From Acidobacteriota bacterium (GTDB lineage Bacteria > Acidobacteriota > Holophagae > Thermotomaculales > Thermotomaculaceae): 12,058 nt of DNA. The DNA lies in the NCBI GenBank assembly GCA_027067895.1, contig JAMOUY010000097.1:1-12058 (forward strand), read 5' to 3'. The position numbers and the translations under genes are program-made. Position 1 is the stretch's first letter, and every line of letters begins with the position of its first letter. The notes beneath the pieces were generated by a model. The model saw only the letters and a program-made list of their open reading frames with translations. It searched no databases and was not told the origin of the DNA. Positions 1-5,827 of this stretch are shown here, piece by piece.

Positions 1-637
1 TGGCATATAAATTTAAGTGCGCCATTATTTTTGTTGCCTCTTCCATTGTTTTTTCGGAAACCATGTCAACCTTGTTTGCGGTTGTAATTATTCCCATGCC
101 CAGAGGCTTTGTGAGTATTATTTTGTCTCCTATTCTGGCGGTGTTGTTTCTAATGATTTTTTCTTCCTCAACTATTCCTGTAACTGCAAGCCCGTATTTC
201 ATTTCGCTGTCTTCAACGGTATGCCCGCCTATAATAACTCCGCCCGCTTCTTTTACCGCGTCAAAACCGCCTTTAAGAATTTCCCTCATTTCTTCCTTTT
301 CAATGTGGCACGAGTCGTACATAACAAGGTTTAAGGCTGTTAATACGTCTCCCCCCATGGCAAACACGTCGCTTAAAGAGTTTGCTGCGGCAATCTTTCC
401 GTACATGTACGGGTCGTCAACAACCGGGGTAATAAAATCTGCTGTCTGGACAAGGCATTTGTTTCCGTGGACGCGTATAACTCCGGCGTCGTCGTTTGTC
501 TTTAAGTCAACCACAATATTCCTGTTGTCGGCTGAAAATTGAATGTCTTTTATAATTTCTTCAAGGTCGCCCGGACCTAATTTGCCCGCTCAACCTGCCG
601 CTTTAACGTAAGCGGTTATCTTTTTTCTTTTGTCCAT
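1..637 (-). CDS. selD: Selenide, water dikinase (selenophosphate synthetase), selenocysteine-containing, 3' end cut by window edge
   Basis: This enzyme makes selenophosphate from selenide and ATP, the selenium donor for selenocysteine and selenouridine synthesis. Translation from the ATG at 635-637 gives 212 codons in one frame to the window edge, about 60% of the usual 345 or so residues. The frame contains one TGA (590-592, codon 16). It sits in AAG-U-AGK, where E. coli SelD has its catalytic Cys17 followed by Lys20; here these are U16 and K19. Other family signatures follow: TADFITPVVDDPY at 65-77, AAANSLSDVFAMGG at 83-96, GGHTVEDSEMKYG at 137-149 and LTKPLGMG at 175-182. It starts 9 nt after the yedF stop and has an AAAGGA ribosome site, so the two are co-transcribed. 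ORF callers will truncate or miss it because of the TGA. A nonsense mutation is the alternative, but the intact frame, the exact position and the hairpin at 564-578 argue against it. Confidence 0.93.
564..578 (-). promoter_or_regulatory. Candidate bacterial SECIS hairpin within selD
   Basis: On the mRNA strand AGGUC pairs perfectly with GACCU around a five-base loop CGGGC. Counting the U of UGA as 1, the loop begins at nucleotide 20, and its second base is G. This fits the general description of bacterial SECIS elements: a short stem-loop soon after UGA with a G at the start of the apical loop. The outer part of the stem is weak (a U-U mismatch next to the 5 bp helix). SelB binding is inferred. 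Confidence 0.65.
590..592 (-). other. In-frame UGA read as selenocysteine (SelD residue 16)
   Basis: The plus-strand triplet TCA is TGA on the coding strand. It interrupts an otherwise open selD frame at the exact catalytic Cys/Sec position, three residues before the conserved catalytic lysine. Recoding would need SelA or an equivalent, SelB and tRNA-Sec elsewhere in the genome; none is in this window. Confidence 0.88.
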
Positions 638-646
638 TTCATTCCT

Positions 647-1249
647 TTAACCTAAATTTATAACCGATTCCCCCTGCATAAGGGATTGCACGGAATCAAA
701 GGCGTTGCCTATCTGTCCCACTTTCAATTCATCTGTTATTTTAAAGTAATTCAGGCATGCCCCGCACGAGTATATTTCAACCCCTTTATTTTCAAGTTCT
801 TTTAAGGCCTCAATAGTTTCTTCCCAGAAGCAGGTTATGTGAACCCCTTTGTTTACGAAAATAATTTTTTTAGGCAGGTCTTTTTTTTCAAGGTCTAAAA
901 ATGTTTTCAAAAACCCTTTCATTAACTCTTTTCCAAGTTCATAATCGGGGCCTATTGAGTCGGAAGAGACAAACACAACTTTTTCCGAGGTTTTATCATT
1001 ATTTTTTTCCTCATAGGGCACCGTGCAGGCGTATCCTTTTACTATCTCAATTTCAAAGTATCCGTCTTTTTCTTTAATGTTGACGGTGCAGCCCTGCGAT
1101 TCCGCAAACCTTTTAACGTTTTCCCTTGATGCAATGCTGTCAACAAGGACGGTTATTATTCCTTCCTCAATCTCGCTTAAAGCGTTTTTTGTCATAATTA
1201 CCGGTTGGGGACAAGCCAATCCCTTTGCGTCAACTATTTTGTCAGACAT
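647..1249 (-). CDS. yedF: Selenium metabolism protein YedF (TusA-like domain plus DsrE-like domain)
   Basis: The 200-residue product has two parts. Residues 1-70 are a TusA/SirA-like domain with the signature cysteine in C13-P-Q-P. Residues from about 88 are a DsrE/DsrF-like domain (VVFVSSDSIG at 91-100) with C140 and the pair C162/C165 in YSCGAC. This two-domain layout, and the position immediately upstream of selD, match the YedF family associated with selenium metabolism. The exact chemistry is unsettled; a role in binding or relaying selenium or sulfur through the CPxP cysteine is the usual proposal. The ATG at 1247-1249 has a strong GGAGGAAAA ribosome site just upstream, and selD follows after 9 nt. 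Extra cysteines C54 and C75 are also present; their role is unknown. Confidence 0.9.
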   Translation of the reverse strand: MSDKIVDAKGLACPQPVIMTKNALSEIEEGIITVLVDSIASRENVKRFAESQGCTVNIKEKDGYFEIEIVKGYACTVPYEEKNNDKTSEKVVFVSSDSIGPDYELGKELMKGFLKTFLDLEKKDLPKKIIFVNKGVHITCFWEETIEALKELENKGVEIYSCGACLNYFKITDELKVGQIGNAFDSVQSLMQGESVINLG

Positions 1250-1349
1250 TTTTCCTCCGGAAATTTAGGTTATTCTTCTCCCGGTTTTTTTAAATAATCC
1301 AGATTTTCTCGCAAAACGGAAACAAAAGTAACCGTGTCCATATTTTTGA

Positions 1350-1379
1350 ATTATACAACAGAGAAATAATTTAGGGCAA
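1350..1379 (-). promoter_or_regulatory. Promoter for yedF-selD
   Basis: On the minus strand there is a perfect TATAAT (1350-1355), with TTGCCC (4 of 6 to consensus) at 1374-1379 across an 18-bp spacer. Transcription would start near 1343, giving a leader of about 94 nt before yedF. It sits just downstream of the norZ terminator, so yedF-selD can be transcribed independently. Confidence 0.6.
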
Positions 1380-1408
1380 AGATTTTAGCGGGAAATTGTT
1401 TTTTAACT

Positions 1409-1431
1409 AAAAAAGGGGGCTTAGCGCCCCC
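1409..1431 (-). terminator. Rho-independent terminator of norZ
   Basis: On the minus strand GGGGGC, a five-base loop GCTAA, then GCCCCC form a perfect 6-bp GC stem, followed directly by six T residues. It begins 7 nt after the norZ stop codon (1438-1440). Confidence 0.92.
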
Positions 1432-1437
1432 GTGAAT

Positions 1438-3651
1438 TTATTTCTTTTTGGCAAGGTAGGTTTTCTTGAACAAATCAAAGAATACCGTCAATGCTCCCAA
1501 AATAATCATTGTATCGGGAACAACCCTTACCCAAGACCAAGTAATAATCTGCTCTATGGTTTCCCTTGACCTTGCGGCATAGTACCCAAACTCTTTTGCA
1601 ACCGCTGTCTGGTGCAGACCTATAACCATTGTGGGCACTGCAAATAGAAGCACGCCTATTGTGACAAGCCAGAAACCTATTTTGCTTAACTTGTCGTCCC
1701 ATTCAGTTCCGTCAACTGCCGCTTTTGACCTTGCCACAATGTAGAGGAACGCTATGGATATGTATCCGAAAGCGCCTAACAGTGCAACGTGGCCGTGAGG
1801 CATAATAAGGTAGGTGCCGTGGGAGTAGTAGTTAACGATAGGAAGGTTGGCAACCATACCAAGGAAGCCTGCGCCGAACCAATTTAAAAATGCCGAACCT
1901 GTAAGCCATAAGAATGGGATTGTAAAGGGGAATGACTGTCCTTCGCCTTTGATGTGTTTGTATTCTTTCCACGCTTCAACCATAAGGAGAACAAGGGGAA
2001 CAGGTTCCAAAGCGGAGAAAATACTTCCTATTGCCACCCAGTATTCGGAAAGCCCCTGCCACCAGTAGTGGTGAGCAACGCCCAATGTTCCCGACAACAT
2101 TACGAGAACAAGTTCAAGAAGCATGATTCTTTCCGCGGATTTTCTTGAAACCAGGCCTAAAACAACCGCAAGGTAAGCAAGAACGCCTGCGGCAAAAAGT
2201 TCAAAAGTTAACTCAACCCAAAGGTGAACAACCCACCATCTGTAATAATCGTCAACTGTAAAATTCGGGAAAATTTTGTGAACAGGAGCCATTCCTGCCA
2301 TGTAGAGTGTAGCAATACCGAAGGCAGACCAAATAATTGTGCCTACCATTACGTTATTTTCTTTTGCCTTTCTGATTGTGGAAAATACCATTAAGAACCA
2401 CATTACAAGGCCAACCACAAGGCCAATGTCCCAAACTCTTCCGAGGTTTAGAAACTCTCTTCCCTCGTTTCCGAGCCAGAACCACATGTCTCTCATGTGT
2501 CCCGTTGCGCCAAGGTAAATTCCTATAAGCCCGCCTGCGCCGACAACGATTAAGGCAAGCCAAAGAACGTCAACAAGCCACGGGAATTTCAAGTCGTCTT
2601 TTCCCACAAGTGGGGCGATAAACATTCCGCCGACAAGCCAGCCAATTGCAACCCAAACGATTGCTATATTTATATGCAATGCCCTCATTACGTTAAAGGG
2701 AAGTATTGATTGGCTGAGAACAAAGTTTTTTGCAGGTTCGGTGTAAATATGGGCAATGTATCCGCCTATAAACACCTGAATTACAAAAAACAACGCTACA
2801 AGTGGAATGTATTTGAAGAGTTTTCTCTGGGAAGGATAAAGAGAAGTTAGTTTAAGAGGCTCTTCAAGATTATTGTCTTCTTTTTTAAGAAGGTGTTCGT
2901 AAACAAGGTAAAGAATTAATATTGTCAAAGTCCATAAAGCGAGCAATTGAAACAAAGACCAGACAATTGAAGACCATGTTACGTCCTGGTCTATCAAGGG
3001 CTCTTTCGGCCAGTTGTTGGTCCAAGTAACCTTTGTTCCCGGCCTTATGCTTGATGCCGCCAACTGTCCCCAATCAAAGAAAGCGGCGATTTTTTTTGCT
3101 TCTTCCGGTTTGATAACCCCGCCGGGGAATGCCAACTCTTTATTGCCGTTAACAAGGAAATTCACGATGTAGTCTCTGTTTGCTTTGTACGCCTGTGCGG
3201 AAGCATCTGTTAAAACAACTGTTTTATCCGTTAACTTTGTTCCTCTAATGTCTTTGATTGTTAACGCTTTTACATATCCCTTTTGTCCTTCGTCTTCAAG
3301 TTCATTGTAGGGATAGCCAAATTGTGTTTTTGAATAATAGTCGTAAAGAAATTCAGCCCTTTTGTGGAGCAATTCCGCAGGAAAGTCGGGGCCTAAATAT
3401 GCGCCCATTCCAAGCATTGTGCCGTAATCCATTAAATCAAATTCCTGAAAATAAGCCTTTCCTTCAACAACGTCGTCATAGGTATATAAAACTTCGCCGT
3501 CTTGAGAAACAACCTTTTCGGGAATAGGGGGCACCTCTTTTACCATGTGTGCGGTAAAGCCGATTAAGGCAACCACCATAACAATGGTAATAAACCAAAA
3601 TGCGGTGAAAAGATACTTTTTTTCAAGCATCTTATCAATAAACCCGTTCAT
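1438..3651 (-). CDS. norZ: Quinol-dependent nitric oxide reductase (qNOR), single subunit
   Basis: It reduces two NO to N2O at a heme b3-FeB centre in the cytoplasmic membrane, taking electrons from quinol. The 737-residue length is typical of qNOR. A first membrane helix (about 13-35) leads into an extracytoplasmic domain (about 40-225) that is the NorC-like fusion part lacking a CXXCH heme site, then a helix and the 12-helix NorB core. Numbered from the ATG at 3649-3651, the metal ligands are present: H326 and H621 for heme b, H619 for heme b3, H476, H527 and H528 for FeB, plus the glutamates E480 and E484 in HLWVELTFE that mark NO reductases rather than oxidases. The start was chosen because a perfect AGGAGGT lies 4 nt upstream; an in-frame ATG at 3669 would put that site inside the gene. 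It is monocistronic, with its own promoter and terminator. No intact NO-response regulator gene is visible nearby. Confidence 0.95.
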   Translation of the reverse strand: MNGFIDKMLEKKYLFTAFWFITIVMVVALIGFTAHMVKEVPPIPEKVVSQDGEVLYTYDDVVEGKAYFQEFDLMDYGTMLGMGAYLGPDFPAELLHKRAEFLYDYYSKTQFGYPYNELEDEGQKGYVKALTIKDIRGTKLTDKTVVLTDASAQAYKANRDYIVNFLVNGNKELAFPGGVIKPEEAKKIAAFFDWGQLAASSIRPGTKVTWTNNWPKEPLIDQDVTWSSIVWSLFQLLALWTLTILILYLVYEHLLKKEDNNLEEPLKLTSLYPSQRKLFKYIPLVALFFVIQVFIGGYIAHIYTEPAKNFVLSQSILPFNVMRALHINIAIVWVAIGWLVGGMFIAPLVGKDDLKFPWLVDVLWLALIVVGAGGLIGIYLGATGHMRDMWFWLGNEGREFLNLGRVWDIGLVVGLVMWFLMVFSTIRKAKENNVMVGTIIWSAFGIATLYMAGMAPVHKIFPNFTVDDYYRWWVVHLWVELTFELFAAGVLAYLAVVLGLVSRKSAERIMLLELVLVMLSGTLGVAHHYWWQGLSEYWVAIGSIFSALEPVPLVLLMVEAWKEYKHIKGEGQSFPFTIPFLWLTGSAFLNWFGAGFLGMVANLPIVNYYSHGTYLIMPHGHVALLGAFGYISIAFLYIVARSKAAVDGTEWDDKLSKIGFWLVTIGVLLFAVPTMVIGLHQTAVAKEFGYYAARSRETIEQIITWSWVRVVPDTMIILGALTVFFDLFKKTYLAKKK

Positions 3652-3654
3652 ATA

Positions 3655-3661
3655 ACCTCCT
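3655..3661 (-). promoter_or_regulatory. norZ ribosome binding site that decides its start
   Basis: On the minus strand AGGAGGT precedes the ATG at 3651 by a few bases. It falls between that ATG and an upstream in-frame ATG at 3669 that has no such site, so the shorter product is preferred. Confidence 0.8.
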
Positions 3662-3678
3662 CTTAACACTTACTTTTT

Positions 3679-3690
3679 CCCCAAGCGGGG
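3679..3690 (-). other. Small GC hairpin in the norZ leader
   Basis: CCCC and GGGG enclose a four-base loop in the predicted 5' untranslated region of norZ, in an otherwise AT-rich stretch. It is followed by AAAAA rather than a T-tract on the mRNA strand, so it is not a terminator for norZ. It could stabilise the transcript; its function is unknown. Confidence 0.35.
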
Positions 3691-3704
3691 CAATGTTTAA
3701 TCTT

Positions 3705-3745
3705 ATTTTAAAGTAAACTTTTTTTTATCTTTTGATTAAAGTCAA
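3705..3745 (-). promoter_or_regulatory. norZ promoter with FNR/DNR-type operator
   Basis: On the minus strand TTGAC-TTTA-ATCAA (3732-3745) matches the FNR/DNR consensus TTGAT-N4-ATCAA in 9 of 10 defined bases. A TAAAAT -10 element lies at 3705-3710. A start near 3698 places the centre of the palindrome at about -40.5, essentially the -41.5 expected for class II activators of this family. Regulators of this family commonly switch on nor genes in response to low oxygen or NO. Which one acts here is not shown. Confidence 0.65.
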
Positions 3746-3821
3746 AAAAACGAAAAAACATTACGATTTTGTAAAGATTTTTGTTGTGACCTAATAAAGG
3801 TTTATTTGTAAAGTTTATGTT

Positions 3822-3830
3822 TGGTATAAT
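3822..3830 (+). promoter_or_regulatory. Extended -10 promoter for the eutN-eutN-rmuC unit
   Basis: TGG followed by a perfect TATAAT forms an extended -10 element 19 nt before the ATG at 3850, with no clear -35. Transcription would start near 3837, leaving a very short leader that still contains the AAGGGAGAG ribosome site (3836-3844). It is divergent from the norZ promoter. Confidence 0.6.
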
Positions 3831-3849
3831 TTCATAAGGGAGAGTATCT

Positions 3850-4113
3850 ATGGAATTAGGCGTTGTTGTCGGAAAATTATGGAGCACTGTGAAAAACAAG
3901 CCTTTGGAAGGCAAAAGGATACTTGCGTTGAGAAGAATTGACAAAAGTTATAAGCCTTACGGAGAGCCTTTTTTTGCCCTTGACTGCGTCGGGGTGGGAG
4001 AGGGTGAATACGTTGTTTTTGTGCAAGGCTATGAAGCATCGCACTGCTTTCTTCCGCAGATTGTACCCACAGATTCAACGGTAATAGCGAAAGTTGACGA
4101 GATAGCGAAATGA
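3850..4113 (+). CDS. EutN/CcmL-family microcompartment vertex (BMC-P) protein, first copy
   Basis: Proteins of this family form pentamers that cap the vertices of bacterial microcompartment shells. The 87-residue length is typical. Visible signatures are the N-terminal strand ELGVVVGKLWST (2-13), KNKPLEGKRILALRRID (15-31), the core ALDCVGVGEGEYV (43-55) and the C-terminal P-x-D-x(2)-VIAKVDEI. It is the promoter-proximal gene, with an AAGGGAGAG ribosome site, and its TGA overlaps the ATG of a second family member by 4 nt. By eye the two copies share somewhat more than a third of their residues, so the duplication is old. The window shows no hexameric or trimeric shell protein (BMC-H/T) and no typical cargo enzyme. 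It may serve a compartment encoded elsewhere or have a non-shell role. Confidence 0.9.
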   Translation: MELGVVVGKLWSTVKNKPLEGKRILALRRIDKSYKPYGEPFFALDCVGVGEGEYVVFVQGYEASHCFLPQIVPTDSTVIAKVDEIAK

Positions 4114-4376
4114 AAATAGGCATTGTTTCAAGGCAGATAATTTCAACCGAAAAAAACAAAAGGTTGCACGGCTATCCCATCTATGTCCTTGACATAGTTG
4201 ACTTAAACGGAAAAAAAACAGGGGAAGAGGTTGTGGCTTTTGATACTATTGGGGTGGGTATTGGGGAAAAGGTGATAGTAACAATAGAGGGCGATGCTGC
4301 GGTGCAGTTGATAAAATACAGCGACGCGCCGGTTGACGCGGTAATTGTCGCCAAGGTTGACACAATAAACAGGTAG
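4110..4376 (+). CDS. EutN/CcmL-family microcompartment vertex (BMC-P) protein, second copy
   Basis: This 88-residue paralogue has the same fold signatures: GIVSRQIISTEKNKRLHG near the N-terminus, AFDTIGVGIGEKV (43-55), and the C-terminal P-V-D-AVIVAKVDTI. The GVGxGExV turn and the closing VIVAKVD strand are shared with the copy before it, while the segment after residue 56 is quite different, suggesting different partner surfaces. The start overlaps the upstream stop (ATGA), and no strong ribosome site precedes it, so translation is probably coupled. rmuC begins 6 nt after its stop. Carboxysome CsoS4A/CsoS4B are a known case of tandem vertex paralogues, but their other partners are absent here. 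Confidence 0.9.
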   Translation: MKIGIVSRQIISTEKNKRLHGYPIYVLDIVDLNGKKTGEEVVAFDTIGVGIGEKVIVTIEGDAAVQLIKYSDAPVDAVIVAKVDTINR

Positions 4377-4382
4377 GTTTTT

Positions 4383-5567
4383 ATGGATTTTATGCAGGGT
4401 TTTTTAATCGGGTTTCTTATTCTTCTCGTAATTATCGTAATTTTTCTTATAGTTATTCTGATTAAGGTTTCAAACTCAAAAAGCAACGAAAGGCTTTTAA
4501 GGCTTGAAGACGCCGTAAACCATTATTTCTCTGCGTTATCGGACATAAGGGACAGTTTAAGCACATTGGGTTTGGAATTTGAAAACAAACTGCTGAAAGG
4601 AGTGTCGTCAGACCTTTCCCACACAAAGGATATTGTGGTTAACAATCTTTCCTCTTTGAAGGAAGAGGTTTTAAAGGCGAAAAGCGAACTTGAAAATATA
4701 AACGCTTCTTCTGTATCCGAAACAAAAAACAGGCTTTCTCAACTTGAAACAAAGGTAAATAAGACAATTGCAGAGGTTAACGAGTCTTTGACGACAACGG
4801 TTAGGGACGTGCATAAAACGTTTATAGACCAGACTTCCGGATTGTCCTCAAAGATTGGCGCAATGACGGAAAAAATAGAAAACCTTGAAAAAATGTCTTC
4901 CGAAATAAAGAAGTTGCAGGATATTCTCAAACCGCCCAAGCAGAGGGGAATTTTCGGCGAAGTTTTGCTTGAAAATATGCTTAGGGACACACTGCCTCAG
5001 GACAGGTTTTCAACTCAGTTTGCAATAGGAAAGGATAAAGTTGACGCGGTAATTTTTTTGGGAGAAAAAATCCTTCCGATTGACGCAAAGTTTCCGCTTG
5101 ACAAGTTTGAGGATTATTTAAAAGGAAACGCAAGGCAGTTTATTTCCGGTGTTAAAAAAATGATAGACAGCATTTCGGGAAAATACATAAAGGTTTCTTC
5201 TTCGCAGGGAAGTACCACAAACTTTGCCTTTATGTATATTCCTTCCGAAAGCGTATGGTATTCTCTTTTTGTGGAAAATCTTGAATTGTACAAGTATGCG
5301 GTGCAGAAAAGAGTGTTTCCCGTCTCGCCTAACACTTTGTATTCTTACCTTCACGTTATTTCCGAAGGCTTAAACGCCTTTGAGATTGAAGACAGGGTTG
5401 AGGAAGTGTTGGAAAGAATTATCTCGCTTCAAAACGAGGTTAAAAATTCCTTAAAAACTTTTGAAACTTTGAGAAACCATTTGGCCAACGCCCTTAACAA
5501 AACCGATGAAACCATTGAATTTCTTAATAAAATTTCCCATTCAATAGACAAATTCAAGGGTTTGTAA
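4383..5567 (+). CDS. rmuC: RmuC-family protein, membrane-anchored with coiled coil
   Basis: The 394-residue product begins with one strongly hydrophobic helix (about 6-28), then a long coiled-coil region (about 35-180) and the RmuC domain (about 185-330). Family signatures are RGIFGEVLLENML (188-200), VDAVIFLGEKILPIDAKFP (220-238), FMYIPSES (283-290) and SPNTLYSYL (315-323). The spaced D221 and D234-x-K236 fit the PD-(D/E)xK-like nuclease core proposed for this family. RmuC was first linked to limiting inversions at short inverted repeats in E. coli; its biochemical activity is poorly defined. A helical tail (330-394) follows. The ribosome site AGGTAGG (4371-4377) overlaps the preceding stop codon, so it belongs to the same transcript as the two vertex-protein genes. 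No convincing terminator follows it. Confidence 0.9.
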   Translation: MDFMQGFLIGFLILLVIIVIFLIVILIKVSNSKSNERLLRLEDAVNHYFSALSDIRDSLSTLGLEFENKLLKGVSSDLSHTKDIVVNNLSSLKEEVLKAKSELENINASSVSETKNRLSQLETKVNKTIAEVNESLTTTVRDVHKTFIDQTSGLSSKIGAMTEKIENLEKMSSEIKKLQDILKPPKQRGIFGEVLLENMLRDTLPQDRFSTQFAIGKDKVDAVIFLGEKILPIDAKFPLDKFEDYLKGNARQFISGVKKMIDSISGKYIKVSSSQGSTTNFAFMYIPSESVWYSLFVENLELYKYAVQKRVFPVSPNTLYSYLHVISEGLNAFEIEDRVEEVLERIISLQNEVKNSLKTFETLRNHLANALNKTDETIEFLNKISHSIDKFKGL

Positions 5568-5570
5568 ATC

Positions 5571-5783
5571 TTCACAAATTCTGTGGAATTCTCTGTGGAA
5601 AACTTTGTTTAAAAATGGATTTTTTTAGATTTTTTCGTATGTTTAGCGCAGAGCACAAAAATATGTGCACAAATAACACCTTTGTTTTCTATAAATTACG
5701 CCTAACTTAAACAAAAAGAAAGAAAAAATGATTTTTGCCTTGTTTTTCACAAATTGACCTTATAAATCCCCGTTATTTGTGAA
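5571..5783. repeat. Repeated CACAAAT motifs in the rmuC-hbd intergenic region
   Basis: CACAAAT occurs at 5573-5579, 5668-5674 and 5748-5754 on the plus strand and at 5775-5781 on the minus strand. The ten-base TTCACAAATT is repeated at 5571-5580 and 5746-5755. A perfect 9-bp inverted repeat, TTCACAAAT/ATTTGTGAA, lies at 5746-5754 and 5775-5783 with a 20-nt spacer, just upstream of the hbd -10 element. CACAAATAAC at 5668-5677 also recurs inverted at 5772-5781. This is the 260-nt gene-free stretch 5568-5827; no ORF or structured RNA is evident there beyond a weak 5-bp hairpin at 5653-5668. A regulator binding site is the likeliest reading. Confidence 0.5.
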
Positions 5784-5787
5784 TTTA

Positions 5788-5823
5788 TGGTAGAATTCTT
5801 AGGAAGATTTTATATAGGAGAGG
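5788..5823 (+). promoter_or_regulatory. Promoter and ribosome site for the hbd-ackA-fadL unit
   Basis: TGG plus TAGAAT (5788-5796) gives an extended -10 element resembling the one before the eutN pair, without a good -35. The strong ribosome site AGGAGAGG (5816-5823) sits immediately before the ATG at 5828. The inverted repeat arm at 5775-5783 ends 4 nt upstream of the extended -10, well placed for control. Confidence 0.5.
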
Positions 5824-5827
5824 CTTT

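Noticed and set aside
63..542. A 159-codon plus-strand ORF opposite selD
   Set aside because: It lies entirely antisense to selD, whose frame matches family signatures throughout; the plus-strand translation has no recognisable motifs.
590..592. selD as a pseudogene with a nonsense mutation
   Set aside because: The stop is at the one position where Sec is expected, the frame is otherwise intact over about 195 further codons, and a SECIS-like hairpin follows.
3732..3745. The FNR-type box as an operator for the divergent eutN operon
   Set aside because: It would be centred about 98 nt upstream of the predicted eutN start, less well placed than for norZ, and the eutN promoter has an extended -10 element that may need no activator.
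3848..4159. A 103-codon minus-strand ORF opposite the first vertex gene
   Set aside because: It is antisense to a clear EutN/CcmL gene and has no family signature or ribosome site.
5568..5640. Rho-independent terminator after rmuC
   Set aside because: Only a 5-bp AATTC/GAATT hairpin (5577-5590) is present, and the T-runs lie some 30 nt away; not convincing.
5568..5827. Replication origin (oriC)
   Set aside because: Only two sites fit the loose DnaA consensus in AT-rich DNA, and no dnaA, dnaN or similar origin-linked gene is nearby.
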